From the NCBI GenBank assembly GCA_949317995.1, contig OX439036.1, positions 88,759,920-88,823,919 on the forward strand: a DNA stretch of 64,000 bases. The letters run 5' to 3'. Under the pieces are notes generated by a model. The model did no database searches. It was not told the origin of the DNA and worked only from the letters and a program-made list of their open reading frames with translations. A program made the position numbers and the translations under genes. The DNA comes from Acholoe squamosa. Lineage: Eukaryota > Annelida > Polychaeta > Phyllodocida > Polynoidae. Below, one piece after another: positions 52,128 through 63,361 of this stretch (its first letter is position 1; the number at the start of each line of letters is the position of its first letter).

Positions 52128-55100
52128 TCCCCTTTGGTCGTGCTACTATCCCGTTTGAACCTCCTCCAGATGGTGAGTACAGTGTTTCAATAGTCAGATT
52201 TAGGAAAATGCTGAAGTATCTTAAATTGGCCTTTCCATTTGTATCTGCGGTTATCCTTCCGACGGGCACAAAATGAATTGTGTAGGCATATTTCTTAAAA
52301 TCTTTAACCGAACTGATAATAAATCAGTTGTTGCATGCTATTAGGCAATATATTTTCAAAGATAGGCCTACCAATACCAATGGACCTATTCTTGTTGCTT
52401 GTAATTAGCCAAAACTATAAAAAATATATAAAATTGTTTTATGTGTAACAATTCTAGATACAATCGTCTTGTTGGTCCTAAAGTTGAAAACCTTTAGTTT
52501 ATCTATATAATTATCTACAGTCCAAACAAAGAGAAATATGTTATAGAATTAAGCATTCTGATAACTGTCAAAGTACTTCTGATCCGATAGGCGTTGCACC
52601 TCCATTACATATTTTCGGAAGACTTAAGAAAGCGATCATTTTTAACAAGATGATGTGGGGGATTTGAGGGGGCTGGGGCATCATTTGATCCCTCTGAAGG
52701 GTGGCACAAAGACCTCTTACCTGTTTGCCTGAAAACCCTTCCGTCACTGGAGGTATTCCTCAATAATCATTGGATCCTTCAACAACTGAGGCCATGAAAG
52801 GTTTAAAAGAGGACAGAAGGTGTTTTTTTTTCATCCATCTTTGCGAGGACCCACAAGCTCCTGTTGTTGAAAACTGATTATTGTCTTAACATTTCCTTCC
52901 GTCTTTCTATTTCTAAACTACTAGACTACGAAAAATGGAAAATCCCTGTGGCAGTGGCAGTTCCTGTTGCTGCTTTTGTGATTCTGATGGGCATCATCTC
53001 TGTCATAATATGGTAAGACACTAAGATTGTATTATGAGGTGGCCCACATAATTATCTAATTCATTGCCACCATTTATCAGTATACAGAATTAACCTAATA
53101 ATCTTGGATGTAATTTATAAGGTATCACTTCTCTAAAGAGAAAGTGACTTACTATGCAGTATAGTGTCCAAAACATTTCTTGTACTTTGATTATTTTTGA
53201 ATACAAGAAATGTATTTAACACTAGTGCAGAGTCAATACACACGACCCCAGCTTTCTATCCTTTATTGGTATTTCACTCTCCAATATAAATCCAGAATAA
53301 AATTGAAATCTATTACATAGTCTCCTCCATTACTTGCAGCATGAGAAGAAGGAGACAAGCAAAAAAGTCGAAAATCAGCAACACGGAGCTGCATCGCTTA
53401 TCGCGGATTGATAGGAACCGAAATGCTACAAGTCTCCAGTACTCAGACTCTTTGAGAATACAACCACTGAGAGTCAACCTACCTCCTCCTCACTGTGCAG
53501 AAGGGCCAGACAGCCGTGCCACATACTGCCTAGCTAATGAAATTGATGAGGATGTCTCTGGTGGCTACAGCCCTCTCTGTGAATATGACTCTTCTGGTAT
53601 TCCAGCTCCTACAAAAGGTGCTGTTGTTAATGGAAATAACCAGTCTGACTATGACTTCATCCCTTCTGATGCTGCTACCGCCATGGCAGGGGACGATGCA
53701 TATGGCCATATCCCACCACCAAATACTGGAGCAGCAAATCCAACCAAGAAACAGCAGAAGGCTCACAAGGACGCCGAGCTCACAGCAAGTGGTGATGAAT
53801 ATGATTACATACCACCTCCAAATGTTGGTACTGCAAAGGAGAAAGAGCCAAGGGAACCACAAAAAGAGAATGAACTATTGGCCAGTGGTGGCGAATATGA
53901 TCATATACCACCCCCAAATGTTGTAACAGTAAAAGGGCCGATGAAATCACCGAGGGATAATGAAATAATGGCAAGTGGTGATGAATATGACCATATACCA
54001 GATGCCAAAAATGCAGCTGTTAACAAACATCTGAATGGGTCCAATGCAGGAATAACAATGAACAGTGATGAGTATGATCATATACCTAAAGCAGGATCAT
54101 TTGACAGCAGGGCAAAGAATTCACAGAAAGCAGTAGACGATGAGTATGATCACATACCAACTCTTGCAAATACTAATATCAATGTCATCAACATGTTGGA
54201 CGATAAGGCTGAAACATCCGGATTGACACCAGGGGATTATGATGATGATGCGTATAACCATATTCCGAGACAAGGTCAGACTGTAGCAGCCATGACAAAT
54301 AGTGATGAATATGACCATATGCCAACTGCAAAAACTGCTTGTGTCACCATCATGAAAAAGCCAGATAGTGATTCCAACATGTCAAATTTGATGCAATCTA
54401 GTGATGAGTATGACCACATCCCCAACAAAACTCCTGCAAACATCACGGTCATGTCAGAATCACCAGATAGATCAATGGAAACTGATTCTGAATACGATCA
54501 CATCCCATCTGCAGCTTTAACTAATGTTATAGTCATCAAGAAACCTCATATTGATGATGAGGAGAAGGACGTGGATGATGAGACCCTTGGGCTGATGACA
54601 AGTGATGATGAATATGATCACATTCCAGGCAGCATCCCTGCTGAGGTCACAGTGGTCAATAAACCTGCTGATAAAGATCCGTTTCTAGGTAAGCCTCGCT
54701 TCCTTGTGAATGATGAAGGTGGTGCCAATGATGAAGCCAATACTGAAGAATCAGATAATGGTGACGGCGATCATGATAATGATGGGGATGCAGTAGGGGT
54801 GGAAACGGAGGGTTATGCAGATGCGGGAGACGGTATAGGTGAGAACCAAGATGCAGGAGAAGATGAGGAAGAATCTGATCATCAAAAGGTCCCAAAGGGT
54901 AGGAGTTCTACTAAATCAACAAAATCAGCTAAGGTTCTTGTTGCTGACAACACACTTTATGAGAAGACTTGTATTGATGTTTCCTGTGGTTCCCCAACTG
55001 TGGTACTCAACAATAATGGAAAGAAATGGGATGGGAAGGAGGAAGAACATTTTGAGCCAAAGGATAGGGCCCAGGAAGAAAGTGATGAAAATGAGGACAG

Positions 55101-55614
55101 CTTTATAAAAGGTATCCAGCAGGATAAAGTTGTTACTCCAAAGGTGCTGGTGAATGTCAATAACCTATATGAAGGCCTCCCTGAACCCTCCACTCCAGTT
55201 TTAGATCCAAATAACCCTGCTTATGACCCAGCAAATCGATCTGCTCGCAAGTATAGCAGTACATATGAGAACGTTTCTGTAGGTATCAGACGAACATCAT
55301 CTCAGGAAGTGAACCCTGATTTGGCCGCAAGTTGGCAATCTCATGAGACGAATGAAACTCGATCAGAAAATAGAGATGGTTCATTTGGGTACATAACTGA
55401 TGATGATAGTGTCTTCTACCGCTCACATGAATACTTAAATGATCATGATGATGATCCTTTTGCTCAGCTGGAGGAGGAAGGTCACCAGTTGGTTCAGAAG
55501 GACAATGACCTGTTCCAGGAGACAGGTGAAGTGCCCAGGACTGCTAAGGTTCTGGTGGCTGACAATGAAATGTACAGTTCATCTGATTCTGATGTGGAGG
55601 AGTCAAGGTTGTGA
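52128..55614 (+). CDS. Gene C (3' exons): single-pass membrane protein with 12 EYDHIP-type tyrosine motifs in the tail
   Basis: Three exons join in frame: 52128-52172 (VPFGRATIPFEPPPD), 52925-53012 (DYEKWKIPVAVAVPVAAFVI... membrane segment ending SVII) and 53340-55614 (stop TGA at 55612-55614). Donors are GTGAGT and GTAAGA; acceptors are TTTCAG, CTACTAG and TTGCAG. Junction phases 1 and 2 keep the frame. After the membrane comes RRRR, a stop-transfer signal. The tail (757 residues from the Met at 53341) has Tyr motifs at residues 104, 121, 154, 186, 216, 245, 269, 305, 324, 358, 385 and 425, mostly DEYDHIP, then an acidic stretch (450-515) and three KVLV..N..Y motifs (531, 601, 736). Such motifs fit SH2-domain docking after phosphorylation; this is inferred. 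The extracellular part lies in exons not identified upstream. I know no family with this tail. Confidence 0.85.
52625..52755. mobile_element. MITE, GGGAGTGATCA family, left-end fragment
   Basis: GAAAGCGATCATTTTTAACA then AGATGATGTGGGGG and ATTTGATCCCTCTGA. It lies in an intron of gene C. The right end is not found. Confidence 0.4.
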
Positions 55615-58600
55615 GCAGCCATTTTGATATTCTTATACATTATATTGATAAGTCTTGAGGGGGAATGTTGACATGGTTACGAATGTCGGACCAGTTAATC
55701 CCTAGTATTCGGGCCGCCTTGTGGCTATCGTAAAATGTGCCAACTAACCCATCTTTTGGACACTGTTGTCATACAACTAGTGCATACACCTAGAATTTAC
55801 TTAAAAGAAGACGCTGCTTTTTCTATGACAATGTTGTTGCTTCTAAGGAGTATAATTTGTTTATGGTGCTACGTATTTGAAAGGTATCACTTCCAGACGA
55901 TTTACTTTAATATGTTTGATACGTGATCGAATGATACATGTATATCATATATAGTAAAATGTTTCCCCACTGAAATGCCTCTGGTTACAAGTTGCAGATA
56001 CCGAGTTTGAGTATGTTCCTATTTGTTGTATAACATTACTTCATCATAATGCATCTGATTTTCATAGTAAGTTGAAAGAACCGCTGCAATTACAACCATT
56101 TAACCTCTTTTTCCTTTATGACAAACTTAAGCGTATACATCCTTCCTCACAAGATGTTGTCGTTATATTTCGTGCTATGGGAGGGCCCTGACCACAGCAT
56201 CAGTCTAGGTCATGTCATCATATCCCACAACCTGACACACATCCTGTTCTATATCTGTATTACCGGTAGCCCTCATATTTCAACACTTTATGCTAGACGG
56301 TTGTGTAGTCCTACTAACATGTTGTATACTAAATGCACGTCGTGACCATATTGCCTGGGAGTCTACTCCTGGGGTGTGTTTCTTCTGGGGTCCTAATGGG
56401 TATCCATGAAAGAGTTCCAGAAACGAAACTATTTCCCACTGCCTATTGTTTTCCATACCACATTTCCTCATGGTCTAAGAAAGACAGAACACGGAGTTAA
56501 CAAATGAACGTATAAAACTTATTCGGACTAATGTTGTCCAAAATGGTCTAGTGTACAGCATAACAACCAACTGTTTTGAATTTCAGGGGAAGAAACATGA
56601 GAAGGATGACCATCATTTCTTTCAAATGTACTATTGAAATCTTTTACTGCTTAAATTGTTCAATTTTCTTCAATAAACCAGAATACATTACACACTTTGC
56701 TTTACAGTCTGGCATTACAGTTTGGCCAAAAGGTGGTGGAAAACAGACATATCTCTTGGACATTGCATCTCCCACATGGTGTCGTATGTGCCCGGTGTAA
56801 TTTTTAATCTACCATTAACTGAGATAAAGGATAAAACCAAGCAATGTATTTTTTTATTCTGAATCTTAAATTACATGTATTATACACCAAAGGTCGAGTG
56901 TCAAATTGTATACAAATCGAAATAACCTCCTTAACACTAACCTTACAATAATCAAATATTTAAGCCAAAAATAACTACTTATGTGTCCCAAATGTGATAT
57001 TATTATGTATGTGATATTTACTTCCTCTCCAAGGTATTGACTGTATAAGTTACATGGTTTTCAATAAATAATCAACCACATTAACCTACTGCTTTTAGTA
57101 AAAGTAAGAGTCTCACTACGTGCTCTAGATTGAAATAATTCGTAAGCAATGGGAGTATGCTAAGAATACACACAACTTGCAGTCATTGACCTTTGGGACA
57201 TAATAAGAGAAGGATGTGCAAGACTTAAGTTATGGACCACAAATGATCTAGATGGCCACACGCTATGGACTATTTAACTAGAAACCAGAGGGGAAATAAC
57301 GCAACTTGGTCGTACCCTCTAAAGACAGCAAGCTGCCTAAAGCTTCAATTTCATCTCTTATCAGTACCCACTTGGCAAGAAATGTTTTTGCAATGTTTCG
57401 CAACGAGTGAATAGCGTTTGGATAAAAGAAAAATGTTGCTAAAGATGTTTTATTTTTCATCCAAAAAGACGCTCACAACGATAGGAAAGAAATGGTTTCA
57501 GAAATATCGATTGTTATCATGCCAAAAGCCCTTTTTTTTGTGCAAACTATTATCTCCTTGGTCAATAATGCATCCCACAACGTGCCTATAGGGATCAGTA
57601 TTCTACCATCTGATAAGTGTTGTTAGTCCATATGAGAGCAGTGTAGATACCGAGTGGTTTATCCCCTGAAAATAAAAGTAAAAAGTTCTTACATATTTCG
57701 ATAATCCCACGAAGTCAACGAGAGTTCTTGCTGATAAAGTTCTAACTGACATTTAGCAACCAACGTTAGACTTTTCATAACCAATGACATAGAGAAAGTA
57801 TGCTCTGCCTCAGATACTTCGATATGATACTTTAAAGTCTCTAGAAAAAATGAGAAAGGAAATTCTAACGCCTCATTAACCCGTTTCATTAATAAGCCCT
57901 CCTGTTTATCATTATACTTAAATCAGTCTGTCCTCTATAGCGATGGTCTTGAGGAATATTCAGTCTCTCCACCTATTGATATTCCTTAATGACATTAAAC
58001 CTACGTCACAGGCAACTTTGGTATATAGAATTGAAAACGTCAATACAGTCTATTGGTGTAGGGGTTGACTAGTCCTCCACTGCCTGGTCTAGGTGATGTT
58101 TTTAGTTCCATTTGCTGGTGATGTATAAGCAGATGAGGTCATCTTGGGCTATTACAGGTGGAGGGGAAAGAGGGTTTTATATGCTAATGTCGAGTCCTGA
58201 GGAATCGTTAAATAGTGACCAGTCTGGATTTTCCCACAGCCCATTTGGGAAAGAAGACGCAAATTGGGTAATTCATCTCCAAGGGTTTTAGTGACTCCAA
58301 TTTCTACATAAGGTCCTCTATGCCTACATATACACCGTTTCAAATTTTGTGGGGATCGGATGTTAATGTCCAGTGATATTTGGTTTTCAATACTGACCTA
58401 TACATGTAGGTCGTTAGGAGAATCCACTGTGTGGAACTGCATAGGCCATAGGTATCACCTTATAGTGAACTGCGCATATTCAAGGTCAAGCCTTATGACC
58501 TTAACCTTGAGCAAGGTCACCTATATTGCTTTTAATTATGAGGATCCTATAGCATTACCAAATATCAAAATTTGATAAACCTAGGCTAAGCCATAATGGA

Positions 58601-59233
58601 AATATGAAGTGATAACATTCTAATTCATATCTATACAAAATACATACCTATGCATAGGAAACCAGACCCCCTATCTTCCTAACGACCTACATGTAGGTCA
58701 CTTTTGCCATATCTTTTGAATAGCAAAAATTGGTTGGCCACTTGATTTTTGAGTTATATGGAATCTTTAAGGGAGGAACATTAAAATATGATTGAAATAT
58801 ATGGTGCATCTTATTTCCCAAGAGGAGTGGTATGTCTCCTTTATGGTACTGTGAGTGACCTACATGTAGGTCATTAGTATAATCTGGGTTAATCAATAGA
58901 AAAAGACGATGCAAGTATTATAAGTACTTAGACATCTAGGTATGTACACTAAGCGAAATTTAGCCTTAAACCATTAACAGACATTATATCATAAGATATT
59001 TTGAAAACATTTTCCATGTGCCAAGGGTGTATGATTGGCACCTCTACATAAAAAAAGCGAGAGGTAGCACCTCTACACAACGATTAAACATTATCACTGC
59101 TACATGTATTGTTAACTGCCAAGGTTATTGTTATGTGAAGGAAGAAGTATCATACTTTTATGCAAATGTTATAGTGATGCATCTTCAGAGATAAGTTTTT
59201 GCGTGTGCATGATGTATTCATAGACCTACTTAC
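55615..59233. other. 3' UTR of gene C and intergenic DNA
   Basis: AATAAA signals near 56674 and 57064 could end the gene C transcript. Three TACATGTAGGTC sites are listed separately. A weak candidate exon on - starts after CTTTTATTTTCAG at about 57667 and reads GDKPLGIYTALIWTNNTYQM before a stop. It could be a terminal exon of gene D, but support is thin. Confidence 0.4.
58397..58873. repeat. Three GACCTACATGTAGGTC palindromic sites
   Basis: TACATGTAGGTCGTTAGGAG near 58401, CTAACGACCTACATGTAGGTC at 58679-58699, and the 18-bp perfect palindrome TGACCTACATGTAGGTCA at 58856-58873. The first and second are also inverted copies of each other over TGTAGGTCGTTAG, about 280 bp apart. Confidence 0.7.
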
Positions 59234-59290
59234 CTGGAGGAGGTGTGGGTATTGGTGATACTGTTGTTTTGGAGGGAGGAGTGTCACCAC
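59234..59290 (-). CDS. Gene D: Thr/Pro-rich stalk microexon (57 nt)
   Basis: On - the acceptor TTGTTGATAG precedes GTGGTGACACTCC, and the donor CTCCAG|GTAAGT follows. In phase 1-1 it reads GDTPPSKTTVSPIPTPPP. This is a symmetric exon of the kind that builds O-glycosylated stalks of membrane or secreted proteins. It is of the same type as the exon at 60489-60527. Other exons of the gene must lie further 5' (beyond 64000 or between the two) and 3'. The protein family is not known. Confidence 0.5.
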
Positions 59291-60488
59291 CTATCAACAA
59301 ATTAACATGTAGGCCTAAGGATCTACGCTCGCAATATCAGAAATTGAAGTGTTCATAATTGTGGTATTGGGGAGATGGTCGAGAACCCATCCAGTAATGC
59401 TGAGACAATTGCATAATATACAATAATACCATCACTAAAATTTTAAATTATCCAATATCTAGCATATCTGATCCTGTCAGGCCAGACAGGCCTTAGGTCA
59501 TCCAAAAAGGAAATCAGCAATGTTTTTTAAAGATAGAAATAATCTAGGCCCTGGTTAAACTACATCTTTCATTATAAGCTTTGATGTTCTCAGCGGTCAC
59601 TAAGTAAATGTGAGTGAGATACAGCAGAGCTTCTGTAGTATTGCTATATTATATTGAATCGGAGCTACTGCTATTCTAAAAAAAGTTATTACAAATGATA
59701 TAGATAGATAGTGTACTTGGGTTTCAGCTTCGATGTTCTTAGTTTCAGCTCTTCTGATAATAGTGATTGGTTCAGGTGAGAATTTCTCTATTTTTGCTAA
59801 TTGCCATTATTGAGAAATACCCTCCTCATTTTATGGGGAAAATGGTCCAATGCAGCCGTGAACTGGTTTTTTTCTCTGAGCCTTTACCTGTTGAGCAGAA
59901 AAATATGATAATGACGTAGTCGAAAACTTCATACGTTCTTCTCCACAGTCAATGTGTCCCTTATTCCCTACTTGTAGTTCATCAGGGCACCATGGTCTGG
60001 CATTACAATGGATTCTGCTGTTCTTCAGATCTACCTACATCAGTGTCAGCCATTTTCGACACACACCGGCGTCTCTTGCTGACACCATAGAAACCTTTGG
60101 CAAACACTATGCAAGCAGGGCGCTTACATTCCAGACGTGGTAAATAGGCATTTTTGCCTGAGTAGAACTCTCCTTATGAATTTTGACATGCACACGCCTG
60201 ACGCAAATGAGATAATAAGGCTTAACACAAAGGATATAAACCTTTGAAATATAATTATCAGCATCAAGGCTGGTGTCTGATCGAGATATGTCTTGTGTTT
60301 TGATCCTCACGAAATGAAGGATAACAAAAGTAAGAAAATTATTGACAGATGCACATTAACAGAAAATATGATTGATATGTGACATTAACATTTCAAGACA
60401 TTTCACAATAAAATTGACACACTTTGGAGATTTCGAACTTTCGGACTTGACGACCGAGAAAAAGCAATCACACAATCGCTGGGCTTAC
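59291..60488. other. Intron of gene D
   Basis: Between the two stalk microexons. No additional exon or repeat is recognised. Confidence 0.3.
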
Positions 60489-60527
60489 CTGGAGTGGTGG
60501 TGGGGAATGTTACCGATACTTCAGCAC
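60489..60527 (-). CDS. Gene D: Thr/Pro-rich stalk microexon (39 nt)
   Basis: On - the acceptor ATTTATTGTCAG precedes GTGCTGAAGTATCG, and the donor ACTCCAG|GTAAGC follows. It reads GAEVSVTFPTTTP in phase 1-1, so it can be spliced to 59234-59290 without a frame change. The shared phase and boundary sequence (CTCCAG|GTAAG) support a real pair. On its own it is too short for a firm call. Confidence 0.45.
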
Positions 60528-60735
60528 CTGACAATAAATTAGCATGTGAAGGGTAATTCTAAGTAACTCTACCTGATGGTTGGTTTTATTTCTGTTCATC
60601 AAACTTGAGATTTACCTTCCATGAACATAATTTATTATTATCATAAAAAAAATCTACAGATGGGAGCAGTTTTATTACTGGGATTTTGAGCCAATATATC
60701 CTGGTAGTTTGTGGAAAACTCATAGTTCAAACTTA

Positions 60736-60894
60736 GGGAGTGGTCATTTTTTAACTCTGAGGGGTCTGAAATTTTTCCGCCCCCCCCTTTTATTCTATAG
60801 TCGTGCGCAGGCTTTTTCGCTCAAAAGGGGCAATATTTTTTTTGTCCCCCCGCGAACCCCCAACCCCCCCTGTTGTTAAAAAATGACCACTCCC
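60736..60894. mobile_element. MITE, GGGAGTGATCA family, both ends intact
   Basis: GGGAGTGGTCATTTTTTAAC at the left and GTTAAAAAATGACCACTCCC at the right are perfect complements. Both are flanked by TTA (60733-60735 and 60895-60897), a probable target duplication. At 159 bp it is the best preserved copy in the window. Confidence 0.85.
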
Positions 60895-62839
60895 TTAGAT
60901 GCTGTGGCCAGTACACCGCACCAGAGAATAAAGTTTTAGTTACTTATACATTAGGTTTGTGTACTTATAGCTGCATTATACATGTCAAGTAAGTTAAATG
61001 CTAAACTGCTGACAATGCATATGTATGTTGACATGTGGTTTAAAGGTCACCATGCAAGAAGAACTCAATCTCGAGATAAACCAATATTTAAATATTTTTA
61101 ACTTATTATGGATAAGTAAAGAAAAATGTTGTGAGAAATTTGTTTCTTTTCATAAATATTCCCACTTTTGTTCTATGGTCTTACAGATGTAGCTCTTGTC
61201 TTACCTCTCAGTGAGTATTTTCACTCACTCCCTCAAGGGGGCACCCCAGTCACCCTTAGTGCATGGTTGTCTTTACTGATAAGGGTACTGATGACGTCAT
61301 CAGTACCTTATCTAGGTGACATGTAGTATATTCCTTGAATGATAAGAGCAGTTGATGGATAAGAGCAGTTGGGGGATAAAAGCGGTTTGAGGGATAAGAT
61401 CCTGTGGTTGCTCTCGCACATAAACCGTACCTTCTACGTGAGGTATTGGAGTATATTTCTCAAATCCACACCCCTTAAAATGTCCACATTTCTATTAATT
61501 TACATTATATTCACTTATGACATAAGGGACATAAGGGGCATAGGGACATACAGGTGTAGGCCTACTCGAAATACAAGAAGAAATAAGCCCATTCCAGAGT
61601 AGTTTGGCTCTAGGGTAGATTAACATAAAGACGCCCACATAACTTGAGACGTCCACCCCACAAATTGTCGATAAAATGAGTTTACTCCTGAATCAACATA
61701 ACTTTCTGAATCATTGATCGGCATTAATCAACTGATTAGTAATGTTGATTCAGCAAAAAAAAAAAAACAATGTTCTGAGGCGGTCGTCTCAAGGTATGTT
61801 GACGCCTTCATGTTAACTTATACAGTGAGCATTACCGTAAGGGCACAAAGAAAATTGTCATAGAAAAAATCTGTTGAATAAGCATAAATAGGGTAAAAGG
61901 CGCAAATCCCTCATTTATCCCATGGTCTGCAATACAATAAATGCCCTTTGCTGAAGAACACGTTCAGAACTGCCTTTCACTTCTTATGTTTTATCTTAGC
62001 CAACTCATTATAATTGATGGTTCTCGTGCTATCGATTCATGATGGTAAAAGACATGGCTATAAATATGGACTAGCGTGGACACGTGGAGAGATCTGAAGG
62101 GTGTCATGACATGAACGATTATATCAATAATATCTTCACATCTGAGGGAGACCTTCTGACACATATAGGGGAGGACACAATGGGCCATTTGAAGGAACTC
62201 TATAGGAAGTGCTGTATGACATCATGAACCAGTTTAATCTGTTGATGAAGACTAGCATGGACCTGAATAATGCACTTAAATACTGTGTAAGTCTCAGTAC
62301 AAGTATCTGGTTAAACCCACTGCCTCTGTTCATCCCCGCCTCGGTTAAATTCTCATGACACAGCAATTTTGTGTTCATCAATTTTTGTTTGTTTCTATAT
62401 TATTAAAATATCATGCGACCAATTGCTGCTGCTCTGCCCCAGGCACCCACTCACCCTCAGCTGAATCCTCCAGGGTCCCAGCTCCCTGTGCCCATACCCC
62501 ATGACATCTCCAGTGGCATCTACCATGAACGCTATCATCTCCCTTCTTGACCACTACTACTGGTGCCATCTGCAGGCATTTTTAGAGTTATTGTCTCTGT
62601 TTAATTAAGGCCCTGGAGGATCTACGCCTACTTTTTCTCCATCTCATCACTGACTTTTACTATGATGTTTTCTTACTTATTGACCCACTTGAGCTGTTCA
62701 GTATTACAAATATGACAAAAACTCATATTTCAATGTATCCCACGGTCCTCAACCTCTGCCTATGTCTCTGTTGCCATCATACATAAATGATTTGACCCTG
62801 TGTAGCTGTTACCATTATCGATATAATGTTCAATGCCTA
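60895..62839. other. Intergenic or intronic DNA (gene D side)
   Basis: A 24-bp perfect palindrome is at 61284-61307. Otherwise nothing is recognised; the open frames are short. Confidence 0.35.
61284..61307. repeat. 24-bp perfect palindrome centred on TGACGTCA
   Basis: GGTACTGATGAC is followed by its exact complement GTCATCAGTACC. The outer GATAAG/CTTATC extends the symmetry with one unpaired base. The centre is a full CRE core. Confidence 0.85.
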
Positions 62840-63359
62840 CACTGTAAAAAATAGTGTTTAGATTGTAAACACTTATTTGTCCCAGTTTTTTAAACACATT
62901 GCATAAGTGTTTACATTCTAAACACATTTCACCTAAACACATCCATATGTGTTTAGATTTTAAACACACATTAACAATGTGTTTAGATTGTAAACACTTA
63001 TTTTGAAAAGTGTTTAGAATCAAAACACTTTTTGAAAAGTGTTTAGCAAAAAGTGTTTAGTCAAAAAGTGTTTACACACAAAACACTTTCCCAAAAAGTG
63101 TTTAGAAAAGTGTTTCCTTTCTAAACAAATTTCAAAAAGTGTTTAGAACATTTGAATAAGTGTTTAGATTCTAAACACTTATTTAGATAAGTGTTTAGAA
63201 ATTAAACACTTATCTAAACACTTTTTGGCTGTCTAAACACTTGTCTAAACACTTTTTGCCTAAACACTTCCCTATAAACCTATATAATAAGTGTTTAGAA
63301 AGGTGGGACAGGAAAGTGTTTAGATAAGTGTTTAATATCTAAACACCTTTTTTACAGTG
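62840..63359. mobile_element. 520-bp element made of about thirty GTGTTTAG/CTAAACAC units
   Basis: The ends CACTGTAAAAAATAGTGTTT and the complement of AAACACCTTTTTTACAGTG form terminal inverted repeats, flanked on both sides by TA (62838-62839, 63360-63361). About fifteen copies of AAGTGTTTA(G) and about fifteen of its complement fill the inside in mixed order, many as adjacent inverted pairs (GTGTTTAGATTCTAAACAC). A TA duplication fits a Tc1/mariner-like or related mobiliser. No coding frame is present. Confidence 0.75.
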
Positions 63360-63361
63360 TA

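Noticed and set aside
53341-53343. ATG at 53341 as the true start of the gene C protein
   Set aside because: The ATG follows one base after a splice acceptor, and the two upstream exons join in frame through a clear membrane segment.
57600-57670. Terminal exon of gene D on -
   Set aside because: A good acceptor and a phase-compatible frame exist, but the product is only about 23 residues with no motif; kept only as a note.
62840-63359. CRISPR-like array
   Set aside because: The units are in both orientations with irregular spacing and no distinct spacers, in a eukaryotic setting, and are framed by transposon-like inverted ends.
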